From NCBI GenBank assembly GCA_009767595.1, contig VSDK01011249.1, positions 21,662 through 85,661 on the forward strand: a stretch of 64,000 bases of DNA, read 5' to 3'. Each line of letters begins with the position of its first letter. Positions within the stretch are counted from its first letter, which is position 1. A program made the position numbers and the translations under genes. Of this stretch, positions 1-11,656 are shown piece by piece. The stretch comes from Symbiodinium kawagutii (lineage: Eukaryota; Sar; Dinophyceae; Suessiales; Symbiodiniaceae). The notes under the pieces were generated by a model that saw only the letters and a list, made by a program, of their open reading frames with translations, made no database searches and was not told where the DNA came from.

Positions 1-4
1 TGAC

Positions 5-79
<75 letters not shown>
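5..79. repeat. (GAT)n trinucleotide microsatellite
   Basis: A pure run of about 25 GAT units at the left edge. It lies on the 3' side of the last visible phosphodiesterase exon and is probably intronic. The open frames it creates (poly-D, poly-M, poly-I) are not evidence of coding. Confidence 0.95.
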
Positions 80-145
80 AGCTGCAAATGAAAATTGTCC
101 GGTAGCTCAATAGATTCATCAGGGCCAGAACACTCCGGCGTTGAC

Positions 146-263
146 CTTGCTAGGCCAAGCATCCCCTTGCTGAAAGAACTCATCTAGGACCCTCATCGCC
201 CATGCTTTGCACAGGTGGAAGGGCTTAAGTGGATTCGACACGTCCTTGTGGCAACGGCTCAAG
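146..263 (-). CDS. PDE exon: last metal-ligand Asp and EFF-QGD motif
   Basis: The acceptor is '...TTTTTAG' just above 263 and the donor 'CAAG|GTCAAC' follows 146. The product contains '[18 protein letters not shown]' and '[10 protein letters not shown]', which match the 'aDvSNp...W...EFf.QGD' block of class I phosphodiesterases. The Asp of DVSN is the fourth metal ligand. This is the last exon seen before the window edge. Confidence 0.75.
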
Positions 264-3200
264 CTAAAAACCCATGCCATGTCAACCTGTCCTGGAGAGC
301 GTGCGAACCCACTGTTGCAAAAGCAATGGAGGTGGCGACAACAAGGTCCGGCTGACACTGTGTTTTGCAATGCTACATGGCATGACATTCAGATGCAACC
401 TTTCAACTCCGTCCGAGCGGCAGCCAAGTGCAAGAAGAGTTCCATCCACAAAAGCCTCAAACTCAGAAACTCTGACGCAAAGCCCATCTGAAGCCCTAAG
501 CCCATCCCCCAACCTACACCATCTATCTTTGCGGTGCTTCCTTGTCTGGAAGCCATGGAACTCAGACCAGCTTCAGTATGGGTCAAGGTGCTTGAAAGCC
601 ACTGAAGTGGCAAGGAATCCGGTGATTTGTTACTACGTGCACATCCAATGGCAATTGACGGTTAACTGATGGTGAACCGAATTAATGGCTAAGGAATGGT
701 GTTAAGGAACCGTCCAATGGTGAACCGTCCAATGGTGTGGTGAACCGTCCAATTACTAATGCCATGGTGAACCGTCCAACGGCATCTGATGGTTTAGGAA
801 TGGCTGATTGATTGCTCACAGCGCTTATAATTCATCGATCAAATATTGATTCATGGTTCGTGGATTGTCAAAATTGATCTTGAATCATGATCACTTCATG
901 GGTAATGATGTTTCATGGAGCCCACACTACTATTATACACCCCCTTCCTTACAAGGCCCTCAAGGTATAAAATCATACGAAATCAACCGTGACGTTCCAG
1001 GCCTATTGGGTTCCAGGATTTTGTCTCTGTACTCGGTCAGCATCCCAGTGGATCCTGGCAGCAGGGGATCTCTATGCTCTGCTCCCCTACTCCGCTCTCA
1101 AGTCTGAAAAATCTTCTGCTTTCGCTCGTCTCTACTCTGCTGTTGTCATTTGTACTCTTCTCATCTCTTCTCCACTTTGCTCTCCTCTTCACTCTAGCCT
1201 TTTCAGCTTCTCCGGTCTACTCTTGTTTGCTCGACTCTGCCTTCTCTACTCAAACGTTCTCCTATGTTTTTGTTCTGCTCTGCAATTCAACAACAATTGG
1301 TTGGCAGGAGAAGAACGGAACTGCTGATGTCAGTCCTGCTTGTTTCTCGCAAGTTGTTTCCTCAGTTGGATCCGAAAATGCAACGAGAACCATCTACGTG
1401 GCGTTTTTTCGATATTTTGGGGCTCTACAGCCGGTGCATGCCAGTGCGCCTTCAAGCATCTCCAAGTAATCCTATCGTGTAGCTGCAAGAAGGAAACTGG
1501 GTGGCTACGCAAGCACACCTTTACGAGCTGTAGCAGCTGCAGTTTCCAAACTCCAAGGAGCTTGGGGCAACAAATTCCTGGCTCATCCAAGCATCATAGG
1601 TTTCATAGACCTGGGTGATGTCTTTGATCATGGCGAAGTGGTTGGCGTTGTCGGTGTGGAGAATTGTCGCCACTGCAACCTTTCTGGCCTCTTTGTACAC
1701 GTCCTGGTGGCGCCGCAATGAGTTGCCTTACCCAGCCGCACACCCTTGCGGAGCCGTGAGTCCTTTGAAGCTTTGGCAAAGGCATTGGTCTCTGGTGTGT
1801 TGCAAATTTCGAACCTGGAGGTGGAATCAGGATAAGTTAGGAGCACAAGAGAATACTTCAAGGAATACTCCCAGTGGATATATATCATATACATATATAT
1901 ATATATATATTTCAAATCATCAGGACCCAGCATGATCCGGTGGTAGCAAATTCTGGTGTTCAGACTTCACCTGGGTTTGTTATCATGACAAGGCTGCTGT
2001 GGAGCGCAGCTAAGCTCCGCACAGCTTGGCACAGTGCATGTTCTCCAAAGGTGACTTGTCATTGTACGTGATGGCCAGCTGATGCTTGGATTCCACCAAA
2101 AATGGATTGGTCCTGGCTGCCAGCAGCCAGCGCTTCCCCAGAACCCGATCCCCAACCAGCGCTGGTGGATTCCTGCCAAGCCAAATCTGGGGCTCACACT
2201 TCCCAAAGTGGCCCATGTCATGACAGAGGGCTGCGATGAGTAGAGAGTACCTCAGCAGGACCAAGCAGGGTCAGCAGCAGTGATGGGCCAGCTGAGTCCG
2301 TCGGTCACGTTTCAAAACGTGGAAAATCTGTTGCTATGTGGTGCTCCGTGGTGGTCAACCATGGTGACGTGCTTGGTCCGCTCATCAAGCTTCCCTTTTT
2401 GGCCACCGTGGCTCTTAGGTCATCATGCTCCGAGGGTATTGTTGTTGCTGGCGTCCAAAAAAATCCATGATCTCTTGCGCCTGTGTTTTGTGAGACTGCG
2501 TCGCGCTAGAAGTGGTGTGGTCATCAACCTGGCTTACGCCGACGTCGTGATCATTGATTTTGAAACCAGACTGGTGACTAGTGCTGCTGTAGGTCATGCA
2601 AAATGTATGTATGTAGCTCCACTATTCTTCCCTCTCTGGCAGAAAAGCTGAGTGCCAATAGTTCATACGACTTTATACAAACTTGATTGATGATTACTGT
2701 AATTTATATTCTGACGAAAACCGGCGCGGCCATCGCTGCCAAGCTTCTGCTCAACGTCTCCCATCCAGTAGCCGCCACTGGACAGACTAGCCAGGCGGAA
2801 GACCGTGTGCAACACGTCGCAGGCATGTGCAAAGCAGTGGTAAGGCACCTGCTGATAGTTCCTTAGGGAGACATGATGCACATGATGCGCCCCATCTCTC
2901 GCCGGTTGTCTTCGTTTCGCACGGGTGCACCCAAAGGTTTGCCAAGTGTACATTACGAACTCGTGTTACAAAGTGTGTTGTCATTAGATTCGGTTTCAAT
3001 GTACAAGTAGCAATTAGGGCATACAGGTCGAGATCACAACAAATGCCATCCTGCTGCTCAAGACTACACATTCCCAACTTGAATTCACACACTCAGATCA
3101 TCCCATCTACCTCGGTCAGGTAGTGAGTGATGAGATACGAGTAGTTCAATCTTCGTATAGCAGCTGAACCTTCATAACTGACTAGTCAATATGAACCCAT

Positions 3201-6200
3201 ATGGTTCAATGTTATATAACTGCTTCATACCTCCGACCATCACCATGGCAACAGAATGTTTCACCACCAGCCGTGCTGCGGCTTCACTGCTTCGTAGAAA
3301 GCCTTGAAGGTGGTGGCATCGCAGAAGTCATTGGCTACACCAAAATCCGAATGGAAGAAGATGTGCCTCAGACGTGGCCCATGACGCCGTCATATCTGAT
3401 GGGTCTGACGAGATAAGTTGTGCACCGCCAGTTGCGGAGAAAATGTTAAAAAACAATGCACAGAAGCCAAAAGAGTTCTGAACTAACCACCCAAATTTGT
3501 AAGAGCATCTCACGCAAAATATGCAGAGACGACAACTCTCTGACGTCGGGTTTCGTCGCGAGCTAATCAAACTTAGGAAATCATCGTCTGCGCAACAGGA
3601 GCAGTCAAAATATAGATACGTCACAGCGAGACGCAAGGCCACATCAACCAGGTCTATGAAAATGTCGCAAATGCGTGTGGCATCAACGGAAAGTCAAAAA
3701 CAACATTAGAGGCATCTCAGGAACACGATATATACACCGGTAAAACATGAATCGCCAAAGTATGGAAAATAGTGGAAATCCAAAAATTCGACCATGATCG
3801 ACCATGCGTGAGCTGCGAACGCGATTTTCGGATGATCATGCACTACTGAACCTTGTCAACCTTCTTGGCACCTAATCACCCACTTGAACATGTTCTTCGT
3901 GCATGCTTCTCCTCTGGAGTTTACAGAGCACAGAACATTGTAAATACCACCAACAATGAGCACAGTGCGTTCACCATAGAAAAATGATCAATCCAACTGT
4001 TCCCAGGACCTCAAACCCTATTGCCCTGGAGTTGCGACAAAGGGCAGCAGCCCCGACAACATCCAAGCTGCGCGTTCTGCACCATTAGGCTGATAATAAA
4101 TATGTATCAAATTGCATAGGTGTGTATCATTGTGTATCATTATGTATCCCATGATGTCCCAAGTCTATATCCCGGCATGTTTTCAGGCGTCAAACCCCAT
4201 CGCTATACGCACCCGCTATCAGCTTTGGTTTTCCAGGAATTTCATGGTTTGCATGGCAGACCCCCCTGGGTGATCAGAATTCAGCCAGCAAGCATCACCA
4301 TAGCTTCTTGCCTATGGTCATCCAGCGAAAGCGAGTCAAACTCCTGAGTGCAGAATCTTCAGTGAGAGGAGTGCCAGGTCATGACTTCCAGGTAGAAATC
4401 ATGGCTTTTATTCTCCCAAGGATTTTGAAGCTGGAAGCGCACCATGGAGATGTGGCAATGGCAGCACGTGTTTTTGCATGATCGAGGTTCCCATGTCTGC
4501 AGAAGATCCTCCATTTCCTTAGATTTGCAATGACTGGCTGGCGGCATCGCCTCTGCAAACATGTTGCTACCTTGTTGGGTGGGGAGCCAGCACTGGTTGT
4601 ATTGGAGCAATCCCCACCGCCAAGGCACTCTGTGTTCAGCTCCCAATGTCTTCCTTTCCAATAACAGCGGTATGGTTTCGCCGCCCACCACCTGTCAACC
4701 GACAAGTATTACCCTGGTGGTCAGCAATGGTTCTTCTTTGCATAAAACATAGGGATTATCTTATGAGCACACCCTGTGGCACATGACCAAAGGACATTCT
4801 CTTTCCTTGTGCTCTACCACACAGCTACCATTATCTACCATTGATCTTCGCGGCTTCTCTTCTGAATTTTGGATAAAAATGCTGAAAAATACTACAGCTG
4901 GAGCACATCAGCTGCGCATCCTTCCTGCCTCAGTCTGCAACATATCCACCAAGACGGCCTTTTCATACCTGGGGTCACAGCTCCCAGGGCACGTACATTG
5001 GCTGATCATCGCAGCCAGGAAAATATCAGCATGTCAATCACTGTGTGTGTGTGTGTGTTGGTAGAGAATGTTGAGGCTCATCTGGCGAGACACTCACTTT
5101 TCTTGGCCATCTCTTCTTTGCTGATAACGTTCTTGTCCAGGGCCTGTGAACGAAAAAATGATAGCCAAAGTTGCTAAAGCCATCACAAATCGAGGACATC
5201 AACTGTAGTCAAATTCTTTTCGTGGATGCCTGGCCAGCCATACGGGAGAGCTTTGCCAAGGTTCTCTCCTGGGCACGCCAACTTCAAGTAGCAACTTGTC
5301 AGACTGCGTATGATCCATTCGGTGCCAGGCAAGGGAGCGCACATAGCCACAAGCTTGGCCATTGCACAAGTGATGAGCCGCGAGTAAATCCTCTCCGGTA
5401 CCCAATGCCATCGCATATCATCCTCTCATGAGATCCGACGAGCTTAGTCTTGACCCTTCAGCCCAGCAATTTCTATCAAGCTTGCATCACAGTCATCTCA
5501 TTGCCATTGAATGCTTTACTCATAATATATACTGGAGACCAAGGCTGAAAGTCAATGCTCCAAATATGTGGCGGCGCTCCTGAGAACCTTGCCACACATG
5601 GCCCATCCCAGACTGGCTGCCGGGATTCGATGGTCTCCAGTTCAGAGACCCTGGTTTCTTCGTCTTCATCCTCATCATCCTCACTTGAGCAAATGTCGAT
5701 CAAGTGCTGTGCTTGCTGCAGCAGCATTCCAAACATCTTCTCCTCAGTGGACATGAAAGCTTGTCGTTGTGCGGCCTGGCTTCAAATCATCATGCCTACA
5801 AGGAAATCCCTCACGAAAACTGTTTCAAAATGTTCATACTCAAGCCAGGTCCTCCCATCACAGCAATGGGGGATCCAGCTCCAGGTGCTTCCAAGCTGCC
5901 AGGGGCCTCACCATCATCAAGCTCAAGATGGTCCCCATGTCGTGCGTCATGGCGATCACTGAGCACAGAGGCAGAAGGCACCCAACTGTGATGCCAATTT
6001 TTGGTGCAGTCACAGTGGGATGTATTTGCGTGGATTCATTTATTTATCTGCGTGGTGATGGAATAGGTGCATACAGGTACAAATGGGTGCGTGCATGGGT
6101 AAATGTACAGTGCACTGATATCGCATTTATATGTATAGTACATTGATATCACATTTGACATCATCAAATTCGGATAGGATAGGCAATGACATGATCTAAC

Positions 6201-9200
6201 TGCAATGATGATCATGCATTTCCTTATCAACAGCTGGGAGCATCGATTGCAAGGCTAAGTGCCACGCTGATGCCAACGATCACTATGACCAGGGCTATCT
6301 CCATCAACGCCTCAAAGCTGCAACCGCCAATCCCGAAAAGCACACCCGGAGCTTGTGCTTTGGCAAAGATGATGCCAAAAGAACAGCAACCCAAGCCAGG
6401 AGTTGGCATCTAGCTGCAATGCTCAGAAGCTACAATTTGGCTGCAAATATTTACCAATTGTACACAATTGTCCACTTACCAAATGCTTTAGATCTGCCAA
6501 GTGTCTACAATTTGATGTGCGCCAGTGAAGTTGAAGTAGATGGCTGCTCGGCTGCTGCCGCCGGAACAGCTGGTTCGCTCCACCAAGCACTCGTCCACTT
6601 CGATGATCACGCTGTTTTGCTGTCGAGCAGGCGCAGGAATCGAAGTCGAGAGATCCGCATCCCAACCATACACGGCATAGGGAGCATAATCGCTACCACT
6701 GTAAAACTCCACCATGTTCAACCTGAGCAAAAGCAGTTGCAGCAGGTTGTGATCTCACAACACGTCACTGGGGCAATGGATGCATGTGCAAGGCCAGCTG
6801 TGCAGCAGCCAAGCAGCATGCGGGTCGTCAGCTTCGTAGAATCAGTGGCCTAAGCTCACAAAACATGGCTACCCTGCGCAATCTGCAGAACTCCATGGTG
6901 TTTCAAGCCTAGAGATTCACGACATGAAGTCCACCGGCACCAACTTCACTTTACACGGGTGAAAGTCAAAAAAGCTGTTGCGAACGAACTCGTACCCCCA
7001 TGCCAAGCCTTTTCATCCTGTTGGTAGTGTTTGGTAGCGAAAGATTTGCAAGTCGCTCAGCAGTCAGAATGGATCACATGTTCCCACTGGTTCTCTTTGT
7101 TTTTAGATCTGGCTTTGGGCCCATTACGATAAGAATTGTCCTTCACAACGTCTCTTCAACTATGTCCGGCTGTCGGGCATCAGCGTGCCCCACAGAATCT
7201 GGGCTTCCCAATGGAAGCAATGAGTGATGCAATGAGTGCTGCAATGACCTTTGGTTCGAGGCAAGCTTGCCATCTTATGGGTGATCAGGTTGATGGAGGT
7301 GTCATGAGGTGTATCAGGTGCAAGCGAAGTGCAAAAGCATCCTCCAAATTCTCTGCCCAAAGTTCCATGGAGCGATCTTCACGTGGGAACAGGGGCAGGT
7401 CCAGCCTCAGTTGCGATCCATAAATAAACTTGCCCGAGGTTTTCCCTTCAGCTAAGCCAAGCCCATGGTTTCCACCCCCAGATGCCTTACCCCTCAGCCC
7501 TGGATTGATCACGTTTGATCACGCCTTGTCCGAAAGAATGCTAGAAATCACAAAAGAGGACGAGAGCGTGGTTCCAATAAAGGAATGAAAAGTTTATAGA
7601 CACCATATAGATGATCAAAAATAACAAAATATTTAAGTACACATGTACATTGCATGGCGCAGTGTAGCGTAGCATCGTAAAATCTAGCGTGTACAGTATA
7701 CACATGTAAGATCATGTAAATACACATGTACATATAATATATATGCATATAATATGGACATATACATTTATATATAGATATATCATACATTGTGTTGCAT
7801 CAACCGCTCTCAGCAAATGCCTTGGAAGCGGCAGTGGAACAAAGGCCACCAGGAAGATGGTGAGCATCGCAACTCCTTGGCCCAGCCGTCAAAAAAGCTA
7901 CCTGCTGGCGCCTGCTGAAAGTTGCATAAGGCAACCTGCCGATATGTCGACCAAAACTTCGGGAACTCACGCGGTAGTTTCTGAAAATTGGGAATCCAAC
8001 AAAATGGGTGGTTTATTACTCTGAAACTGCTATTGGATGACTTGAGGGGTCCCGTAGAGAACACCCGTACGTGCACATATAGTCGCATATTCATGTAGCG
8101 TTGTTAGACTGACCGCATATGCGTCAGTAGATCGCACTGGATCTCATCCCGTTAGGGCACGATGGCACCAGCGAATTCCTGCGGCAAGCTGCTGGTTGCA
8201 ATGGAGGTGGTAAGTCGCTGAGCAAGGACCTTGGCCTCAAAGCGCGGCTTCCCATCATCGGGGGATCCTGGCTGGCAATGGCAGGTTCATCACTGGTTTC
8301 AGGGGACACAAAATCACACAAATAAATATCAAAAAATGATAAAAACGCTTGATTCGGACAATCCCTTCGTCCAAATCCCAGCAAAGAAACTGGGAAACCA
8401 ACCTGTCGCTGTCAGAAACTTGCAACAAGGCAGATACGACGAATTAAGGCGATCTTTTGCGATCGTCTACAACGCATGTCGGCACATATGCGTAGATGAC
8501 CATGTAGGTGACCGTAGATCCATTAAATATCTATTTTGGTGTATGGTCAAAATGTTTGTTCCCGGAAATGACGTTAAAGACTCATTTAGTTAGGGGCCCG
8601 CTGCTTGGCGTAATTGTTTGCGGAGACCCTGCAAAATTGTGCGAAAAACTACTTCATGTATTGGTGCAATACGCACTACCGCGGGACTTTTGCACTCTAG
8701 TTGTTCACTCGTCTGAGGGTGAGGTGTCACTGTCTTTGGATGATGAGTTGCTAAAAATTGAATTCCTAAATGCAGCAAGCTATAACATGGATGGTCATCT
8801 AAGGAGATGTCCTCTGAACACCCAGAAATGTAACTTTTGCTAGCGCCGTGCTAGCGCCACGCTAGCGCGAAATCGCGACTTCATTTTGGAAAAATTGATC
8901 ACTGAATCATTTTTTCCCAGTAGATCAGTTTGCTAGCGCAGTGCTAGCGCTGCACTAGCGCCTAGCTGGTGTTTTGCTGCATGTAGCTGGGGGCCCGCCA
9001 CTTAACGAATTTGTTAAGCACGCGACAACATTGGCATTAACGTCGTCTTTATATTATAAAAAGATATGTGAGATATACACAACATTACACAACACCAACC
9101 GCAGCACCATGGAAAACCAACTTTGCATACGAACATGTCAACTGGTAGCATTTGAAGCTCGTGACTACCTGCATGGGCTCCAGGGCACCTTCGGTCCCTC

Positions 9201-9681
9201 GGATCAGCAAGGAGTAGCACATCACCAGTTTGAAGATGCGCCCAGCCCTTGCGCCCAACTTGGCGGCTCGAGCTGAGCGCAACAAGACGGCACGAACAGC
9301 CTCGGAGAGATGGGTCAGTTGCATCTGGTTGCCATGCCCGAAGATTCGGAGATCATGGTTATGCTGAGGCTGATGATGGTGATGATGGTGATGGTGATGA
9401 TGATTGGACATTGTCTTGGTCATCAAAACTGGGCAATAGTTTCCCAGTTCAATCTCATCTACGCATACCTATCTCTGCGGGGAACGATGCCTGAGCAGGC
9501 ACTAGGCACATTACCAATGCTGTCGCGAGGCTCCACCACCCAGGAGGAAGGAGATCTCAAAAACCATGGACACAGTACCCAGGATATCCATGAGAAAAAA
9601 GAATGAAAAACCTCAGCGCACAGGGAGAATCCGCTGTTCCATCAGTTCTTCTTGGACATTATTGTACTGTACATACGACTC

Positions 9682-9716
<35 letters not shown>

Positions 9717-10878
9717 GTCTTTCTATCTATCCATCCATCCATCTATCCATCTATCTATCTATCTATCCATCTATCTATCCATCTATCTATCTATCTTTCT
9801 ATCTATCTATCCATCTATCTATCTATCTATCTATCTATCTACCTATCTATCTATCGTATCTATCTTCTATCTATTTATTTCCATAAAATACTTGAGGCCA
9901 GGGGTAGGTGACGAAAGCTAGCATTGCAAAAGACTTGACTGAAAAAACAAACAACGATAAAACATGCATAATTTTGTTGAAGAAAACGCAACATGTAACG
10001 GGAATTGAGCCGGGGGGGGCAAAATAATTGAACTAATTATTCAATTATTTGTGACTTTTGGAGGTCCTGTCCCTGCCAATTACTTGCTAAAGCGAGAGCA
10101 ACTTCAGCTAGCTGACGCTAGCGTTCGTGACATATTTGTAAGTACCGCGACTTATCAAAGAAAACAACTGTCCCACGAATCTCCAGCACTCACTGCCAGG
10201 TGGCGATACGAGGGGATGGCAAGGAAGTTCACCACCAGCTCAATGCAAAACATCAAGGTGGCCAAGACCTCAAGAAAACCATTTTGATGAGGAGCATTGG
10301 CTCCCAAGAGGCACCTTATTTTCTTTGGTGTTTGAATAGTTTGGACCTGCATTGGCTACGCTTGCTCTCAAAACCTACTGGGGCCCGGACCATGCTAACA
10401 TCCTTGGTGGCCAGGGGACACCCAGCAAAGGCTACAGTATTGGATTTCGTCATCTCAAAACCTGTTGCAAATCTAAGCCAGAAAAGGAGAATGATGCGGC
10501 TGCACATGCCGCAAGCATATGGATTCTGGATCATACATGGTAGAGCAAGCCTTTCCATCAAAAATATAGTCAAAAAGGCAGCAGCATAAGCAAGGTTTGC
10601 TACCGTCGACAAGTGTCAAGAAGGACTAGGCCAGGATCATCTGGAATGTCTGCCAACGCGAACAGTGGCCCTCCAAAGAGTGCCTCACCCAGTGCACGCC
10701 ACCACCGGACACAACTACTGTCAGGACTTGCTTCTGAGCAAACCCTCAAGAATCCTGGTTCAAGAACAACAGAAGATGCTGCTGACATCTGCTGACTCAA
10801 ACTCTCCAATTTTGTTGTCCAAGCAGCCACTGCCAGAGCAACTGCGACGGCATTCTTGAAAAACGCGTTGTTGAGCAC
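146..10878 (-). CDS. Six-TM channel-like / cyclic-nucleotide phosphodiesterase fusion gene (split, 3' end missing)
   Basis: I read at least 14 minus-strand exons here as one gene. The N-terminal exons (10.9-5.5 kb) give six hydrophobic segments with a basic S4-like helix. The C-terminal exons (2.9-0.1 kb) give a class I cyclic-nucleotide phosphodiesterase domain. The PDE metal ligands are all visible: the His of 'YHCFAHA', the His and Asp of 'ALCHDMGH' and the Asp of 'KDVSNP'. Such an enzyme hydrolyses cAMP or cGMP, and the membrane part would anchor it. Six-TM phosphodiesterases are known in apicomplexans, and I recall dinoflagellate proteins of this order, but I could not search. The alternative is two neighbouring genes on one strand, because 2.9-5.5 kb between the parts has no firm exon. 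The C-terminus lies beyond the left edge. Confidence 0.6.
671..785. repeat. GGTGAACCGTCCAAT imperfect tandem repeat
   Basis: Four or five imperfect copies of a 15-bp word 'GGTGAACCGTCCAAT', in a phosphodiesterase intron. Confidence 0.8.
1575..1814 (-). CDS. PDE exon(s): '[12 protein letters not shown]' and '[10 protein letters not shown]' helices
   Basis: The acceptor '...CACCTCCAG' joins in phase to the exon ending 'HCAKL'. The first part reads '[18 protein letters not shown]', the second '[17 protein letters not shown]' then '[16 protein letters not shown]', the conserved PDE 'ILaTDm..Hf' helix. The two parts are in different frames around 1728-1750. Removing a 17-nt GT...AG piece restores the frame, so this is either a very short intron or a frame error. 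The 3' limit is uncertain; a CAG|GTCTAT donor lies near 1605. Confidence 0.65.
1877..1912. repeat. (AT)n microsatellite
   Basis: A short AT dinucleotide tract in a phosphodiesterase intron. Confidence 0.85.
2023..2112 (-). CDS. PDE exon: '[15 protein letters not shown]'
   Basis: A 90-nt exon with acceptor '..GCCAG' and donor 'AAGCT|GTGC'. It reads '[18 protein letters not shown]' then '[12 protein letters not shown]', close to the PDE consensus 'N.fLv....LA..YNd.SvLEnhH'. Its phase fits both neighbours (AA|G ACC upstream, CT|G TTC downstream), which supports the splice sites. Confidence 0.8.
2200..2250 (-). CDS. PDE exon: HD metal-binding motif
   Basis: It reads '[17 protein letters not shown]'. 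The His-Asp pair of 'CHDMGH' is the central metal-binding motif of class I phosphodiesterases. The donor is 'GGGAA|GTGTGAG' and the acceptor 'GCTGAG|GTACTC'. Confidence 0.75.
2745..2861 (-). CDS. PDE exon: '[15 protein letters not shown]'
   Basis: It reads '[19 protein letters not shown]', the start of the PDE catalytic domain ('Y..vPYHn..HA.dV.qt'), and ends near 'GDVEQK'. The donor that gives correct phase is 'CAGAA|GCTTGG', a GC donor. The acceptor is 'CCTAAG' just above 2861. The first metal-binding His is present. Confidence 0.75.
2862..5532. other. Intron-like stretch between channel and PDE parts
   Basis: No exon here is well supported. The best candidate is minus 4910-4972 ('[18 protein letters not shown]'), flanked by '..CCCCAG' and an AG end. 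The PDE N-terminal lobe should lie in this interval if the fusion gene model is right. A short (TG)n tract is at 5041-5060. Confidence 0.4.
5533..5759 (-). CDS. Acidic linker exon after S6
   Basis: It reads '[18 protein letters not shown]' followed by an acidic run ([10 protein letters not shown]) and 'SELETIES'. The acceptor is '..CGACAAG' and the donor 'CCA|GTATAT'. The order hydrophobic segment, 'ekM...' helix, acidic patch, 'E...lE' is what I expect between the sixth TM and the catalytic domain in dinoflagellate six-TM signalling enzymes. That comparison is from memory. Confidence 0.5.
6245..6317 (-). CDS. Channel exon: sixth TM segment
   Basis: After the acceptor 'GGTTGCAG' the frame reads '[18 protein letters not shown]' then 'ALSLAI', a strong TM helix that follows 'FNFTGAHQI' of the preceding exon. 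The 3' limit is approximate. Confidence 0.55.
6509..6722 (-). CDS. Channel exon: extracellular loop before S6
   Basis: Acceptor 'TTGCTCAG', donor 'CAAATT|GTAGAC'. It reads '[17 protein letters not shown]' near the start, then '[14 protein letters not shown]' and '[11 protein letters not shown]'. Codons favour G or C at the third position. This is the loop between TM5 and TM6. Confidence 0.55.
7320..7446 (-). CDS. Channel exon: loop after S5
   Basis: Acceptor 'CTGAAG|GGAAAA'. It reads '[20 protein letters not shown]' and then '[15 protein letters not shown]'. It lies between the S5 and S6 exons on the same strand. The 3' limit is approximate. Confidence 0.5.
7805..7875 (-). CDS. Channel exon: fifth TM segment
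   Basis: After acceptor 'GGCCAAG' the frame reads '[17 protein letters not shown]', a typical S5-like segment. The donor is GCG|GTTGAT. Confidence 0.5.
8839..8960. repeat. Cluster of GCTAGCGC words
   Basis: Five exact GCTAGCGC octamers at 8839, 8850, 8861, 8932 and 8943, plus a near copy (ACTAGCGC) at 8953. GCTAGC is itself a palindrome. The cluster lies in a large intron of the channel-PDE gene. Confidence 0.85.
9226..9363 (-). CDS. Channel exon: S4-like basic helix
   Basis: It reads '[18 protein letters not shown]' then '[10 protein letters not shown]', with regularly spaced Arg and Lys as in voltage-sensor S4 helices. The donor is AAACTG|GTGATG. A CAT-repeat coding for His lies just upstream of the acceptor. 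Confidence 0.6.
9540..9611 (-). CDS. Channel exon: S3-like segment
   Basis: It reads '[19 protein letters not shown]' then 'LLG', a hydrophobic segment with the Asp-Ile-Leu-Gly start seen in S3 of this channel type. The acceptor is 'CGCTGAG', the donor G|GTGGTG. Confidence 0.55.
9680..9880. repeat. (CTAT)n microsatellite with CCAT variants
   Basis: About 200 bp of tetranucleotide repeat, mostly CTAT with interspersed CCAT, CTGT and CTTT units. It sits in the intron between the S2 and S3 exons. The 'LSIY' open frames across it are artefacts. Confidence 0.95.
10194..10268 (-). CDS. Channel exon: S2-like segment
   Basis: Acceptor 'TTTTCTTGAG', donor 'CTGGCA|GTGAGTG'. The 25-residue product is '[18 protein letters not shown]' plus 'PSYRHLA', an S2-like helix with the conserved acidic residue. 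Confidence 0.6.
10790..10878 (-). CDS. Channel exon: S1-like segment
   Basis: After acceptor 'TGCCGCAG' it reads '[18 protein letters not shown]' then '[12 protein letters not shown]', an S1-like helix. This is the most N-terminal exon I can support; the start codon is not located. Confidence 0.55.
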
Positions 10879-10899
10879 CTGCGGCACAAAAAGACAAAA

Positions 10900-11558
10900 C
10901 AATGATTGAGCCAAGACCTACGGTGCAAAGACACAACCCAAAAAAGGCTTCAAACTGGATTGACTGGACGTAATTTCTCCAAATTACAGCAGTACTCATT
11001 CTACAGTGTTGTGTTGATTCAACAACAGGAAGACCGCCGCCGCAGCCACATTGACCAGCACGACCCACCACCACACCACCACCATCACCACCACCACCAC
11101 CACCACAACAACAACAAGAACAAGAAGAACAACGAACAACAAGAAGAATGGGAAGAAGTGTTCCAAGGTCCACAGCAACCACAGTGACGCTAAGAGGACA
11201 AGAGCAGGAACAGGAGCAGCATGCTCTCGCATCTTGGAACAAAAATTGCGGCTTGAGGATTTTGAAGGGGACACTGGGAACCAACCAACATAAATCACAA
11301 AACCCTACACAAACCTGCAAAACCCCTCATGAATTACTTGACCAGTGGACGGCTTCAACGCTAGAAATGCTACGGGCCAACCGGCATTGTGTCTGTTGCG
11401 TAGGTCGACACCATCACTCCGCACAATTCGACACTTGATGTCCTGAGGACCCAGCGTTGCTGCACTGTCGTGGCTCATAATTCGTGCTGGACTTGGGAGA
11501 GGGTGTGCTCAGCAAGCTGGCTCCTTAGATGGGAAGCCAACACAAAGGTGGCCACAAC

Positions 11559-11610
<52 letters not shown>

Positions 11611-11619
11611 ATGATGATT

Positions 11620-11656
<37 letters not shown>

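Noticed and set aside
9566-9921. Frames of LSIY/SIYLSI repeats
   Set aside because: Translation of the CTAT microsatellite.
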